64,000 nt of DNA from contig CAVSQX010000001.1 of assembly GCA_963730225.1 (NCBI GenBank), positions 1,488,001 to 1,552,000 of the forward strand, read 5' to 3'. The notes under the pieces were generated by a model, which was not told the DNA's origin, did no database searches, and worked only from the letters and a program-made list of their open reading frames with translations. The DNA comes from CAVSQX01 sp963730225 (GTDB lineage: Bacteria; Planctomycetota; Phycisphaerae; Tepidisphaerales; Tepidisphaeraceae). Positions within the stretch are counted from its first letter, which is position 1, and each line of letters opens with the position of its first letter. This document shows, piece by piece, positions 55,134 to 63,824 of the stretch. A program made the position numbers and the translations under genes.

Positions 55134-56219
55134 ATGGAAACGAAAAGCCATGAACCGAGGATTGCCCATTGCCTATTTCCTGTTGACCATTCGAAGAAGC
55201 AAACCAGCGCTCTTCGCATCTCAATAGGCAATAGGCAATTGGCAATAGGCAATCTCACCATCTGGCTCGGAGTGCTACTGGCCGGTTGCGCCGCTTCCTC
55301 TTCCGAAGCCGTTCTCGACGGCCCCAGCACTCCCGCCGCATTCCAAACTCAGGATTGGAACGACCACGGCATCTCCGGCACGTGCCTCAGCAGCGCTCAT
55401 TACCAGATTTACACGACCGTCGATTCCGCCGAGGTGCAAAGCTCCGTCGTTCAGGTGATGGAAGCCGCCCTCGCCCAGTATCAGAAAATCGCTCCCGGTG
55501 TGCCGGTGAGCCAGCGGCCGATGCAATGCTACTTGTTCGCCTCCCGCCAGCAGTGGGTCGATTTCACCCGGCATCACACCGGCGCCGACGCCGGAATTTA
55601 TCTTCAGATCACCCGCGGTGGATACACGGTCCGCGACTGGTACGTCGCCTACTTCGTCGGCGAAGCCGCCACCTATTCCGTCGCCGCGCATGAAGGCTGG
55701 CACCAATTCGTCTTCCGCAATTTCAAGGGCCGCCTTCCCCCCTTTCTCGAAGAGGGAATCGCCACCATGTTTGAAGATATTCAGTGGCGAAACGATCTTC
55801 CGAAATGGAATCTGACGATCAACCGTTCGCGCGTCTCAGCGCTTCGCCGGGCCGTCGAGGGAAATTACATCTATCCGCTCGATGAGCTGATCGCTCTGCA
55901 CGCCGGCAACGTGGTCAATCAATCCGGCAATCGTATCGAAGCGTTTTACGCCGAGGATTGGGCCTTCGCCGAGTTTCTCTGGTCGGCCGAGAACGGGAAA
56001 TATCGTCCCGCCATGCGGCAGATCATGTCCGACACCGCCGACGGAACCATTTTCGACCCCACCGGCGTGCTCCAGAGCGCCCGCAATGCCTGGAACCCCT
56101 CGGGCGTCAAACCAATGCTCGAGCACTATCTGGGCATGAGCCTGGACGACATCGACGCCGAATACCAGAAGTTCATTCGCAAAGTCGCCTTCGACGACTA
56201 TGCCGCCCAGTGGAATTAA
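55134..56219 (+). CDS. lipoprotein with HExxH gluzincin-type domain (DUF1570-like)
   Basis: 361 residues from ATG 55134 (ATG 55131 is adjacent; a TTG at 55239 would give a shorter, cleaner lipoprotein signal, AIGNLTIWLGVLLAGCAASS). Zinc-peptidase motif AHEGWHQFVF (HEGWH) with the third ligand Glu in FLEEGIATMFED. Upstream: YQIYTTVDSAEVQSSVVQVME and CYLFASRQQWVDFTR. This matches the DUF1570-like putative peptidases. It should be anchored in the envelope. An inverted repeat of GGCAAT units lies within the N-terminal coding region. Confidence 0.8.
   Translation: METKSHEPRIAHCLFPVDHSKKQTSALRISIGNRQLAIGNLTIWLGVLLAGCAASSSEAVLDGPSTPAAFQTQDWNDHGISGTCLSSAHYQIYTTVDSAEVQSSVVQVMEAALAQYQKIAPGVPVSQRPMQCYLFASRQQWVDFTRHHTGADAGIYLQITRGGYTVRDWYVAYFVGEAATYSVAAHEGWHQFVFRNFKGRLPPFLEEGIATMFEDIQWRNDLPKWNLTINRSRVSALRRAVEGNYIYPLDELIALHAGNVVNQSGNRIEAFYAEDWAFAEFLWSAENGKYRPAMRQIMSDTADGTIFDPTGVLQSARNAWNPSGVKPMLEHYLGMSLDDIDAEYQKFIRKVAFDDYAAQWN
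55161..55253. repeat. GGCAAT-type inverted and direct repeats
   Basis: ATTGCCCATTGCCTATT (55161-55177) is complementary, with one mismatch, to AATAGGCAATAGGCAAT (55223-55239). Two more GGCAAT units follow to 55253. It lies at the 5' end of the lipoprotein gene. Looks like an intergenic repeat element that entered the N-terminal coding region. Confidence 0.7.
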
Positions 56220-56263
56220 CCCGTAATGACAGAAACGCCAACCGTCGATATCTTCCCTGTCGA

Positions 56264-56464
56264 ATGGCCTACGGCGATCGCGAATTTCGTCACGGACTGC
56301 GGAATGTCCGCAATAGCCTGTCGCTGGCCATGAAAGCCTACGAAATCAGTCCCGACGACGAACGCATCGAGCTGCTCGACATGATCATAAACACCTCCGA
56401 TGAGGTGATCGCCCTGATCGACCGCGATCTGCCCCGTGACTCCTCTTCCGGGCCCGCCGATTAG
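56264..56464 (+). CDS. small helical protein
   Basis: 66 residues from ATG 56264. No clear ribosome site. Reads AYGDREFRHGLRNVRNSLSLAMKAY then EISPDDERIELLDMIINTSDEVIALIDR. The helical pattern with REFRHGLRN resembles a short histidine-kinase dimerisation or HPt-like helix, but I cannot assign it. A second frame from ATG 56226 (TETPTVDIFPVEWP) might be its true N-terminus after a shift. Its stop overlaps the convergent TPR gene by 4 bases. Confidence 0.45.
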   Translation: MAYGDREFRHGLRNVRNSLSLAMKAYEISPDDERIELLDMIINTSDEVIALIDRDLPRDSSSGPAD

Positions 56465-58314
56465 AACTTTCGCAATCTGTCCATCGCCGCTCCGATCGGC
56501 CCGTCCCAATCGCCCGGCTTCTTCTGCCGAAGCAGCGTCATCGTCGGATACCACGGCGAATCCTCCCGATCCAGCAGCCATCGCCAATCCGGGCTGTACG
56601 GCAACAGCACCCACACCGTTTTTCCCATCGCTCCCGCCAGGTGTGCCAATGCGGTGTCGACCGTGATCACCAAATCCAGATTCGCCAGCAACCCCGCGCT
56701 GTCGGCCATGTCATGCAGTTGCGACGTGTAATCCTTCAGCACCATTTTCCCCGGTGGATTGGCCGCCTCGCGTGCCGGGTCGCCTTTTTGCAGGCTGAAA
56801 TAAGTCACATCCTCCACTTCCCCCAACGGCTGCAAAAGCGAAAGCGACATCGACCTTTCCCGATCCCGTCGATGAATCGGTGAACCCGCCCACGACAATC
56901 CCACCTTCAATCTCGTTTTGTTTCCGCTGATCGTCTCCCGCCATTTCTGCACCAGCGGAGCGTGCGGATGGATGTACGGCTCGCTCCCGCCGCAACTCCG
57001 CGGCGTCAACTTCAGCGCGTGCGGCAAACTCAATAACGGACAATGACAATCCACCGGCGGCAGCGGATCGCCGCGCGTGATCGTGCGCGTGATCCCCTGA
57101 AACCGCTGCAACAGCGGCTCCAATTCACGCTGACATTCCAGATTCACCGTCGCCCCCATCTCCGCCACCACCGGAGCGAACCGCACGAACTGAATCGCAT
57201 CGCCCAATCCCTGCTCCGCGTGCAGCAGAATCGTCCGCCCGGCGAGCGGGTACGATCCATCCCACAACGGCTGGCGAAACGTCCGCTTCTCCTGCGGAAA
57301 ATTCAACCATCGCCATTCATACTCCGCCCACCCGTCTGCAAAATTCCCCATCAGCAGCCACGCCAGCGACCGATTCCAATGCGCATCGGTGTGCGCCGGC
57401 GAAAAATAAATCGCCTGGTTGTACGCCTCGATCGCTCCCTGCAAATTCAATTGATCCCGAAAAAGATTCCCGAGATTGTTGTACGTTTCGGGCATGTCCG
57501 GCCGCAACTCGATCGCCTTGCGATAACATTTTTTCGCTTCATCCAGCTTTCCTTGCGTGTGCCGCGCGTACCCCAGGTTCGCATACGGCCCCGCCGTCAT
57601 CGGCTGAAGCTCGATCGCCTTCTGATACGCCTCGATCGCCTCATCCAGATTTCCCTGTTCCTGCAACGCCGCCCCAACCGTGTTGTACGCCTCGGCAAAA
57701 TCGGGCCGGGCTTCAATGGCCCGCCGACCGATGTAAATCGCTTCGCCGAATTTCCGCTCCCGCCGCAGAATCTCAGCTTTGCTGACCAACGCTTCGGGAT
57801 GATCTCCCCGCAATCGCAGAACTTTTTCGTAGCACGCCTCTGCCTCCGTCGTTCGCCCCACTCGCCGAAGCGCATCGGCCAGGTTGTTGAGCCCATCCAC
57901 GAAATTCGGATTGATCGCCAGCGCCCGGTTGTAAAATTCGATCGCCTGCTCGATTCGCCCGCATTGCTTGAGCGCATTGGCCAAATGATTCAGCGCATCG
58001 GGGTAATCGTTCTTCAGCGCCAATGCCTGCTGCGCGCTTTGAATCGCCCGCTCCGGCTCTCCCTTTTCCAGAAAAACCAGCGCCAGATTCGCGTGGAACT
58101 CGGCGATCCGCGGATTAGCCACGATCGCTCGAGTGATCAACCCCACCGCCACATCCTTGCGTCCCTGCTGGCTGCTGGCCACGCCCAGCAGATGCAGCGC
58201 CGCCGGATTCTCCGGCTCCCGCGCCAGCACCTGCCGATAAATCGCCTCCGCCTCGCTCAGCCGCCCGGCCGAGTGATGCGTCAACGCCAGATCGATCGAT
58301 TCCTGTACGTTCAT
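56461..58314 (-). CDS. TPR protein with GT9-like glycosyltransferase domain
   Basis: 617 residues from ATG 58314. About nine TPRs (residues 5-330; for example LHLLGVASSQQGRKDVAVGLI, NNLADALRRVGRTTEAEACY, NLGYARHTQGKLDEAKKCYRKAI). The C-terminal part (about 340-600) resembles glycosyltransferase family 9/heptosyltransferase folds: LLHAEQGLGDAIQFVRFAP, LKVGLSWAGSPIHRRDRERSM, LDLVITVDTALAHLAGAMGKTVWVLLP. Second TPR-glycosyltransferase within 6 kb. Probably cell-surface glycan or protein glycosylation; the substrate is unknown. Confidence 0.88.
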   Translation of the reverse strand: MNVQESIDLALTHHSAGRLSEAEAIYRQVLAREPENPAALHLLGVASSQQGRKDVAVGLITRAIVANPRIAEFHANLALVFLEKGEPERAIQSAQQALALKNDYPDALNHLANALKQCGRIEQAIEFYNRALAINPNFVDGLNNLADALRRVGRTTEAEACYEKVLRLRGDHPEALVSKAEILRRERKFGEAIYIGRRAIEARPDFAEAYNTVGAALQEQGNLDEAIEAYQKAIELQPMTAGPYANLGYARHTQGKLDEAKKCYRKAIELRPDMPETYNNLGNLFRDQLNLQGAIEAYNQAIYFSPAHTDAHWNRSLAWLLMGNFADGWAEYEWRWLNFPQEKRTFRQPLWDGSYPLAGRTILLHAEQGLGDAIQFVRFAPVVAEMGATVNLECQRELEPLLQRFQGITRTITRGDPLPPVDCHCPLLSLPHALKLTPRSCGGSEPYIHPHAPLVQKWRETISGNKTRLKVGLSWAGSPIHRRDRERSMSLSLLQPLGEVEDVTYFSLQKGDPAREAANPPGKMVLKDYTSQLHDMADSAGLLANLDLVITVDTALAHLAGAMGKTVWVLLPYSPDWRWLLDREDSPWYPTMTLLRQKKPGDWDGPIGAAMDRLRKF

Positions 58315-58411
58315 CGCGCAGAATTCCCGCCGCGCCGCCGGTCGGGCCGGGACGCTGCCCTGCGAACGATAACCAACGCCCCGGGGGTTGTCACGGTTTT
58401 CCGAAGAGTGC

Positions 58412-58440
58412 TTGACGCGGATGGTGAATAGTGTTACATA
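58412..58440 (+). promoter_or_regulatory. predicted promoter of the GntR-ABC operon
   Basis: TTGACG (58412-58417), 17-base spacer, TACATA (58435-58440). The GntR start GTG follows at 58463, giving a very short leader of about 15 bases. Confidence 0.45.
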
Positions 58441-58462
58441 TCGCTAGTCACTTGGCGGCGGT

Positions 58463-58876
58463 GTGTTCATCCGAATTGAGACATCCTCGGGCGTTCCGAT
58501 CACGCGGCAAATCGCTGACCAGATCCGCACCCACAGCGTCAGCGGTGTGCTGGAGCCGGGCGATCGGCTGCCCAGCGTCCGGCAGTTGGCCAAGGAATTG
58601 GCCGTCAATCAAAACACCATCCTGCACGTCTACGAGCGATTGACCGCCGAAGGGCTGCTGGAGCGCCGGCAGGGCGACGGCACCTACCTTTCGCAGTCGC
58701 TTCCACGCGGACGGGCCAAGGTGCAGAGAGGAATCCTCACGCAGGAGATGGATCGTCTGGCACATCGCGCCGCCGATCTGGGCGTCACGGCCCAGGAAGC
58801 ACACGAACTGCTCGATGAAGCGTTTGCCCGAACCGAAAAGGAACGGGCATCAGTCAAGAAAGGCCGGGGCCAATGA
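58463..58876 (+). CDS. GntR-family regulator, YtrA type
   Basis: 137 residues from GTG 58463. HTH: PITRQIADQIRTHSVSGVLEPGDRLPSVRQLAKELAVNQNTILHVYERLTAEGLLERRQGDGT. The tail of about 55 residues is too short for a ligand domain, as in the YtrA subgroup that controls ABC transporters. It overlaps the ABC ATPase start by 4 bases (ATGA), so it is probably an autorepressor of this operon. Confidence 0.9.
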   Translation: MFIRIETSSGVPITRQIADQIRTHSVSGVLEPGDRLPSVRQLAKELAVNQNTILHVYERLTAEGLLERRQGDGTYLSQSLPRGRAKVQRGILTQEMDRLAHRAADLGVTAQEAHELLDEAFARTEKERASVKKGRGQ

Positions 58877-59817
58877 ATGAGAAATCGACAGGCCGACCAG
58901 AGAGTCCCGCGATCGAGTTGCGCGGCGTCCGCAAATCGTTCGGGAGGAAAGAGGTTCTGGCTGGCGTTGATCTGAGCGTGGCGGCAGGCCAGACATTTGC
59001 GTTTCTGGGACGCAACGGCGCGGGAAAGACCACAACCATCCGCATGTTGCTCGGCCTGCTCAAGCCCGATAGCGGGCAAGTGCGCGTGCTGGGGCTTGAT
59101 CCTAGCCGCTGCGCGATCGAGATTCGCCGCCGCGTCGGATATCTGGCGGAAGACCCGGTGCTGTTCGGCTGGATGCGCGTCAAACAACTGCTGTCGTTCA
59201 TGCAGCCCTTCTATCCCACCTGGGATTCGGCCTGGGCCAAGGACCTGAGCGAGCGTTTCGAGCTGCCGATGAACACGCGCATCAGGCATTTGTCCAAGGG
59301 GCAAAACGTGCGCGTGGCGTTGTTGCTGGCGCTGGCGCATCGGCCGGAGCTGGTGATTCTGGACGATCCCACGCTGGGGCTCGATCCGATCATGCGAAAA
59401 GAATTCCTGCGCGACCTGGTCACCTATCTTCAAGGCGAGCGCGTGAGCGTGTTTTTCAGTTCGCATCTGCTTTACGAGATCGAACCGGTGGCCGATTCGG
59501 TGGCGATCCTCGATCACGGCAAAATCGTTCGCCAGGCTCAGACCGAAGACCTTCGCGCCCAGGTGAAACGGCTGATCGCACCGCTCGAGTCGCTGCCCCT
59601 GCTGCGCGATTTGCCGGGATTGCTCGATTTGAACGTGCGCGGTCGGCAGGCGATCGCGGTGGTCAGCGACATCTCCGCCGCTCGCACGGCGCTGGCGGCT
59701 CATCCGGTCGCCGTCGAAGAAATGGATCTGAACCTCGATGAAATTTTTGAAGCGTACGTGATCGGCCAACGAAAGGGACCGCCCAATGCGCAAGCTCATC
59801 TGGAAAGAGTGGCATGA
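58873..59817 (+). CDS. ABC transporter ATPase
   Basis: 314 residues from ATG 58873. Walker A GRNGAGKT (46-53), Q-loop area around VGYLAEDPVL, signature LSKGQ (140-144; Ser-Gly-Gly-Gln variant), Walker B VILDD (161-165) with Asp where the catalytic Glu usually is, then PTLGLD. The switch His is in FFSSHLLYEIE. A C-terminal extension of about 90 residues (NVRGRQAIAVVSDISAARTA) looks like those of YtrB/EcsA-like ATPases. It overlaps the next permease gene by 32 bases. Confidence 0.92.
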   Translation: MNEKSTGRPESPAIELRGVRKSFGRKEVLAGVDLSVAAGQTFAFLGRNGAGKTTTIRMLLGLLKPDSGQVRVLGLDPSRCAIEIRRRVGYLAEDPVLFGWMRVKQLLSFMQPFYPTWDSAWAKDLSERFELPMNTRIRHLSKGQNVRVALLLALAHRPELVILDDPTLGLDPIMRKEFLRDLVTYLQGERVSVFFSSHLLYEIEPVADSVAILDHGKIVRQAQTEDLRAQVKRLIAPLESLPLLRDLPGLLDLNVRGRQAIAVVSDISAARTALAAHPVAVEEMDLNLDEIFEAYVIGQRKGPPNAQAHLERVA

Positions 59818-60472
59818 GCAGAGCTGGAAGCTGGGCTTCGGCTGCGTCGTGCTTGGGGCGATGGCGCTGATCGGTCTGCGCTCGCGCATTTTCCCCGACG
59901 AGACAACGGTGCTGTGGATCTGTCTGTTCGGATTCACGCTGCTGCCGGTGCTGACATGCACCGGGCTGATTCCAGCCGAGCGCAGCGACGGCACGATGGA
60001 ATCGCTGCTGGCGTTGCCGGTCACGCCGCGGGAAATCCTGATGGTGAAAAGCGGCATCGGCCTGTTGCTGTGCGCGGGCCCGATGATCGTTGCCGCGGTC
60101 ATCAGTCTGGCAATGGCGGGCAATCGGGAAATCACGACGTCGTCGATGATCATGCTGTACGTGCGTTCCACGCTGACCGGATTGTCGCTTTTCATCTGGA
60201 TGCAGACGCTGACGATCCGCCTTCCCAGCGAAGCACGGGCGGCAATGCTGGCGGTGGGTCTGCTGATTTTCTGGTTCATTGCGTCGGAAGGACTCATTCA
60301 ACCGCAAGTGCCGCTGACGCTGGCGGCGATTTCACCGCTTTGTTTTGTACACGGCGCGGCGAGTTCGGACGTCAGTGCCCCGCCGCTGGCAGTTGCACTT
60401 CTCGTGCAGGGATTGCTGGCGATCGGACTCTGGTTCTGGGCGTCAAGGTCACTGGAAAACGGGCGCGACTGA
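59786..60472 (+). CDS. ABC transporter permease
   Basis: 228 residues from ATG 59786. RKLIWKEWHEQSWKLGFG at the N-terminus is the typical ABC-2 opening. Six TM segments can be seen, such as CVVLGAMALIGLRS, WICLFGFTLLPVLTC, IGLLLCAGPMIVAAVISLAM and AMLAVGLLIFWFIA. The segment PAERSDGTMESLLALPVTPREI is the usual ABC-2 cytoplasmic helix. Partner of the ATPase just upstream. Confidence 0.88.
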   Translation: MRKLIWKEWHEQSWKLGFGCVVLGAMALIGLRSRIFPDETTVLWICLFGFTLLPVLTCTGLIPAERSDGTMESLLALPVTPREILMVKSGIGLLLCAGPMIVAAVISLAMAGNREITTSSMIMLYVRSTLTGLSLFIWMQTLTIRLPSEARAAMLAVGLLIFWFIASEGLIQPQVPLTLAAISPLCFVHGAASSDVSAPPLAVALLVQGLLAIGLWFWASRSLENGRD

Positions 60473-60488
60473 ACGAAAGAAGGCGGCC

Positions 60489-62288
60489 ATGAAAAAACTT
60501 GCATCTCTGCTTTGGAAAGAATGGCACGAAACTCGTGTGTTCCTTTGGATCGGGCTCGGCGCATTCCTGGGGCTGCCGTGCATCGGCGGGCTGGAAAGTC
60601 TTTTGCAGTATTCCCACCGGTTTGAAATTCTCGCCTCGCCGTGGGTAATGTTGTTCGGCGGCGTCTTCGCGCTGTTCGTGGCTGTGGGAACAACATGCCG
60701 GGACCTCAGTCCACACCTGGAGGATTTCTGGCGGTCCCGCCCGGTCAGCGTCGTGCGGTGGTTCCTGGTGAAATACGCCGTAGGATTGGCGATTGCGCTA
60801 TTCGTGTGCGTACTGCCGTTGCTGGTCGAGCGCTGGCTGAACCCCGACACGACCGCACCGTGGTCGATTATTTTGTGGATGCCCTTCCTCTGGGCCGCGC
60901 TCTACACGGTGGCGTTCGCATCGGGCTGCCTGATTCGGCGGCCCACTCACGCGGCAATGCTGGCGCTGGCGGCGATGTTGCTGATTTATTTCCTCCCGCT
61001 GGTGCTGCCGGCGCTGCGGGCCATGAACTTGGCAGACGTTGTCGATGCCCCCTACGGCTTTCAAGGCGAACGGCTGATTTGGAGCCCAAATGGCCTGATT
61101 TTCGCCACGGGAATGGCCGCAATCACGATCATCATATTGGCGATCGCGCTGGCGGCGGTGCGATTTCAGTGGCGCATTGAAGCGGGCCAGCGACTGATGT
61201 ACGGGGCGGTGTCGGCGGCGCTTTTGATCGTCTTTGCGATGACCGGCTATCAACTCGGAACAAACCTGCCAATTCTCCAGCAAGCAGGCATACCGGCCGA
61301 CGAGATTGTGAGGTTCATCAGTTGCGAAGGGAATCGCGGATTTGTCATTACCATTAACGGGTATCGTGACATCAAGCGGCGCGCCCAATTCCGGTCGCTG
61401 GAGCTGACCTCCGCAGGAATTCAATTGGCAGAGCCCCAAGAGGTCGACCTGGATGTTTGGGACTTGTGGTTCTCACAGTTCAAATCCCCACCGGGTCATC
61501 CGGAGATTATCTATGAGGTTTCCAACGGCCGCCACGGAAGCGCCGCGGACTATCAACTACTGGTCGGCAGAGTCGATCGGACACCTACTTTCGACAATTC
61601 TGAGGGACTTCCACTTTGGCATGCGGACTCGCTCAACGGCGCGCCTTTGCGAATGTGCGTTTGGGGCCATCAACTCTGTGTGATCGGTCGTTACGTGGCC
61701 ACATTCGACATCAGCGACCCAATGTCGCCCCGGTTGATTTCGCAACTTCCGTTTTCGTTCCTGAATTTGATAACTTGGAATGACGAAAATGCTTTCGCTA
61801 TGAAGTTGCCATCTGCGCCCGATCTTCCGAAGGAAGGGCGGCTCCAGGCAGCCGTCGCCGCAGCCGGCTGGGATCTGAGCCGATCAAGTTGCTTTGACGG
61901 TGAATTTCTCTGCGGCCAATATCCATATGCGGAAGCTGAGAACGGGCGGATCATGGCCTGGCGTCTTACGAAGTTGACGGATGAATCCGCGGTGTTTGCC
62001 AAAATCGGTCAGTATCAGGAAACCACATTGGAGCAGATCTTCGGCTCATCCTTCGGCTTCGGCAGCGAGATGACCATGCGCGATGGATTGCTGTATCTGA
62101 ATCCGTCCTACGCCCGCAACGGAAACCCCCGCGTGACCGTCTTCGATTTGCGCAGCCCCCATCCGCTGCGGCCCGCCGGCCATTTCGCCGCCCCCGGCAT
62201 CCAGACCGTCTGCCCGCTTCCCGACGGCCGCGCCCTGATCGGCGGCAGCCAACTCTGGCTGGTCGGCCCACCACCCAGTCGCCGCTGA
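60489..62288 (+). CDS. ABC-2-like permease fused to a C-terminal propeller-like domain
   Basis: 599 residues from ATG 60489. Opens KKLASLLWKEWHETRVFLWIGLG like its neighbour. Residues about 1-270 hold six or seven TM helices (WVMLFGGVFALFVAVGTTC, WFLVKYAVGLAIALFVCVLP, AAITIIILAIALAAV). Residues about 290-599 are soluble with repeated strands such as LCVIGRYVATFDISDPMSPRLI and RVTVFDLRSPHPLRPAGHF, resembling LVIVD/beta-propeller repeats. That fusion is unusual for an ABC-2 permease. The soluble part likely faces outside and may bind a ligand. Last gene of the GntR-ABC operon. Confidence 0.8.
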   Translation: MKKLASLLWKEWHETRVFLWIGLGAFLGLPCIGGLESLLQYSHRFEILASPWVMLFGGVFALFVAVGTTCRDLSPHLEDFWRSRPVSVVRWFLVKYAVGLAIALFVCVLPLLVERWLNPDTTAPWSIILWMPFLWAALYTVAFASGCLIRRPTHAAMLALAAMLLIYFLPLVLPALRAMNLADVVDAPYGFQGERLIWSPNGLIFATGMAAITIIILAIALAAVRFQWRIEAGQRLMYGAVSAALLIVFAMTGYQLGTNLPILQQAGIPADEIVRFISCEGNRGFVITINGYRDIKRRAQFRSLELTSAGIQLAEPQEVDLDVWDLWFSQFKSPPGHPEIIYEVSNGRHGSAADYQLLVGRVDRTPTFDNSEGLPLWHADSLNGAPLRMCVWGHQLCVIGRYVATFDISDPMSPRLISQLPFSFLNLITWNDENAFAMKLPSAPDLPKEGRLQAAVAAAGWDLSRSSCFDGEFLCGQYPYAEAENGRIMAWRLTKLTDESAVFAKIGQYQETTLEQIFGSSFGFGSEMTMRDGLLYLNPSYARNGNPRVTVFDLRSPHPLRPAGHFAAPGIQTVCPLPDGRALIGGSQLWLVGPPPSRR

Positions 62289-62299
62289 GCCATCTCAAC

Positions 62300-62372
<73 letters not shown>

Positions 62373-62435
62373 AACCGCTTCGTCACGGACGAAGCGGAAA
62401 TTTGAATGACGAAATTCGAATTTCGATTGATCCTC

Positions 62436-63530
62436 TCACACATTAAACAAAAAATGTGCGATATCTCCATCGCGCATCACATACGCCTTCCCCTCCGCCC
62501 GCATCTTCCCCGCCGCTTTGATCGCCGCTTCCGATTTCAGCTGCTTCAAATCCTCCAGCGTGTAAATCTCCGCTCGAATAAAGCCCCGCTCAAAATCCGT
62601 GTGAATCACGCCCGCCGCCTGTGGGGCGGTCGCGCCGATGGGAATCGTCCAGGCCCGAATCTCCTTCGGCCCCGCCGTGAAAAAACTGTGCAGCCCCAGC
62701 AGCCGATACGCCGCGCGCGTCAGCGTCGCCAGCGCCGGTTCTGAAAGATCCATGCTGGCCAGCATCTCAGTCCGATCCGCATCATCCAACTCCGCCAGCT
62801 CCGCCTCCAGCTTCCCGCACACCGGCACCACCGCCCCGCCTTCGGCCGCCGCGCGATCCTTCACCTTCTGCACCAGCGGGCCTTTGCCGTGAATGTCCGC
62901 CTCGTCCACGTTGGCGACGTACAAAACTTTCTTCGCCGTCACCATCCCCAGGCTTTTCACCAGCTTCTGCTCGTCCACATCCATCTGGATTCCGCGCACG
63001 GGCTTTCCGTCATTCAGTTGCTTCTGACATTTTCGCAGCAGATCAGCCCTGGCGATCGCCTCCTTGTCGCCGCCTCGAGCCAGCCGCTCGGTTTTGTCCA
63101 GCGATGCCCCGACCGATTCCAAATCCGCAAGCGCCAATTCCGTGTCGATCGTGTCGATGTCGCGCAGCGGATCGACCGATCCCTCCACATGCGTAATCTC
63201 GCCCCCCTCAAAGCAGCGAACAACGTGCAGAATCGCGTTGACTTCCCGAATGTGCGACAGAAATTTATTCCCCAGCCCCTCCCCCGCGCTGGCTCCCCGG
63301 ACAATTCCGGCGATGTCCACCACGCGCACGCTGGCCGGGACGATCTTCTCGGTCTTGATGAATTGATTGATGATTGCCAGCCGCTCATCCGGCACCGCGA
63401 CGACGCCGACATTCGGCTCGATCGTCGCAAACGGATAATTCGCCGCCAGCGCTCCCGCCGCCGTCAGCGCATTGAAGATCGTGCTCTTGCCGACATTGGG
63501 CAAACCGACAATTCCAACTTCCAAAGCCAT
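62436..63530 (-). CDS. ychF: redox-regulated ATPase YchF (Obg family)
   Basis: 364 residues from ATG 63530. A longer open reading to 63683 would run into a repeat and is rejected. G1 GIVGLPNVGKSTIF, G3 region RVVDIAGIVRGASAGEGLGNKF, and the NxxE signature NVDEAD that replaces NKxD and gives ATP preference. C-terminal TGS-type domain ends AEGKAYVMRDGDIAHFLFNV. Binds the ribosome; its role is in translation quality and stress. Confidence 0.97.
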   Translation of the reverse strand: MALEVGIVGLPNVGKSTIFNALTAAGALAANYPFATIEPNVGVVAVPDERLAIINQFIKTEKIVPASVRVVDIAGIVRGASAGEGLGNKFLSHIREVNAILHVVRCFEGGEITHVEGSVDPLRDIDTIDTELALADLESVGASLDKTERLARGGDKEAIARADLLRKCQKQLNDGKPVRGIQMDVDEQKLVKSLGMVTAKKVLYVANVDEADIHGKGPLVQKVKDRAAAEGGAVVPVCGKLEAELAELDDADRTEMLASMDLSEPALATLTRAAYRLLGLHSFFTAGPKEIRAWTIPIGATAPQAAGVIHTDFERGFIRAEIYTLEDLKQLKSEAAIKAAGKMRAEGKAYVMRDGDIAHFLFNV

Positions 63531-63608
63531 AGGTCCGGCGAGTATAGCGACAGCGCTTGCCGATGCACTTGTCCGCTCGCTATCCTGTCGCGGCGTACGG
63601 AAAAAGAG

Positions 63609-63787
63609 TTCACCACGGAGGCACGGAGGGCACGGAGGGCACGGAGAGAGAATAGATTTAATGCAACGCTCAACACTCAACACTCGACGCCGAAGTAGGA
63701 AGAGAGGTTCAATCTCTTACCTTTAAAGTTGAGCGTTGCATTATTCTCTCTCCTCTTCCTCCGTGTTCTCCATGCCTCCGTGGTGAA
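63609..63787. repeat. long imperfect inverted repeat (CACGGAGG-type element)
   Basis: The outer arms TTCACCACGGAGGCA (63609-63623) and TGCCTCCGTGGTGAA (63773-63787) match perfectly. So do the inner arms TGCAACGCTCAA (63662-63673) and TTGAGCGTTGCA (63729-63740), with GAGAGAGAATA and TATTCTCTCTC between. The left arm also carries tandem GGCACGGA units. It lies between divergent ychF and the aminopeptidase gene. Similar CACGGAGG repeats are known in intergenic DNA of planctomycetes and relatives. Confidence 0.8.
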
Positions 63788-63824
63788 TCACACATTTATT
63801 CTTACGAAAGTATTTGGTTCACCC

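Noticed and set aside
55223..55253. Possible CRISPR-like array
   Set aside because: Units are about 10 bases without spacers; this is a short simple repeat, not CRISPR.
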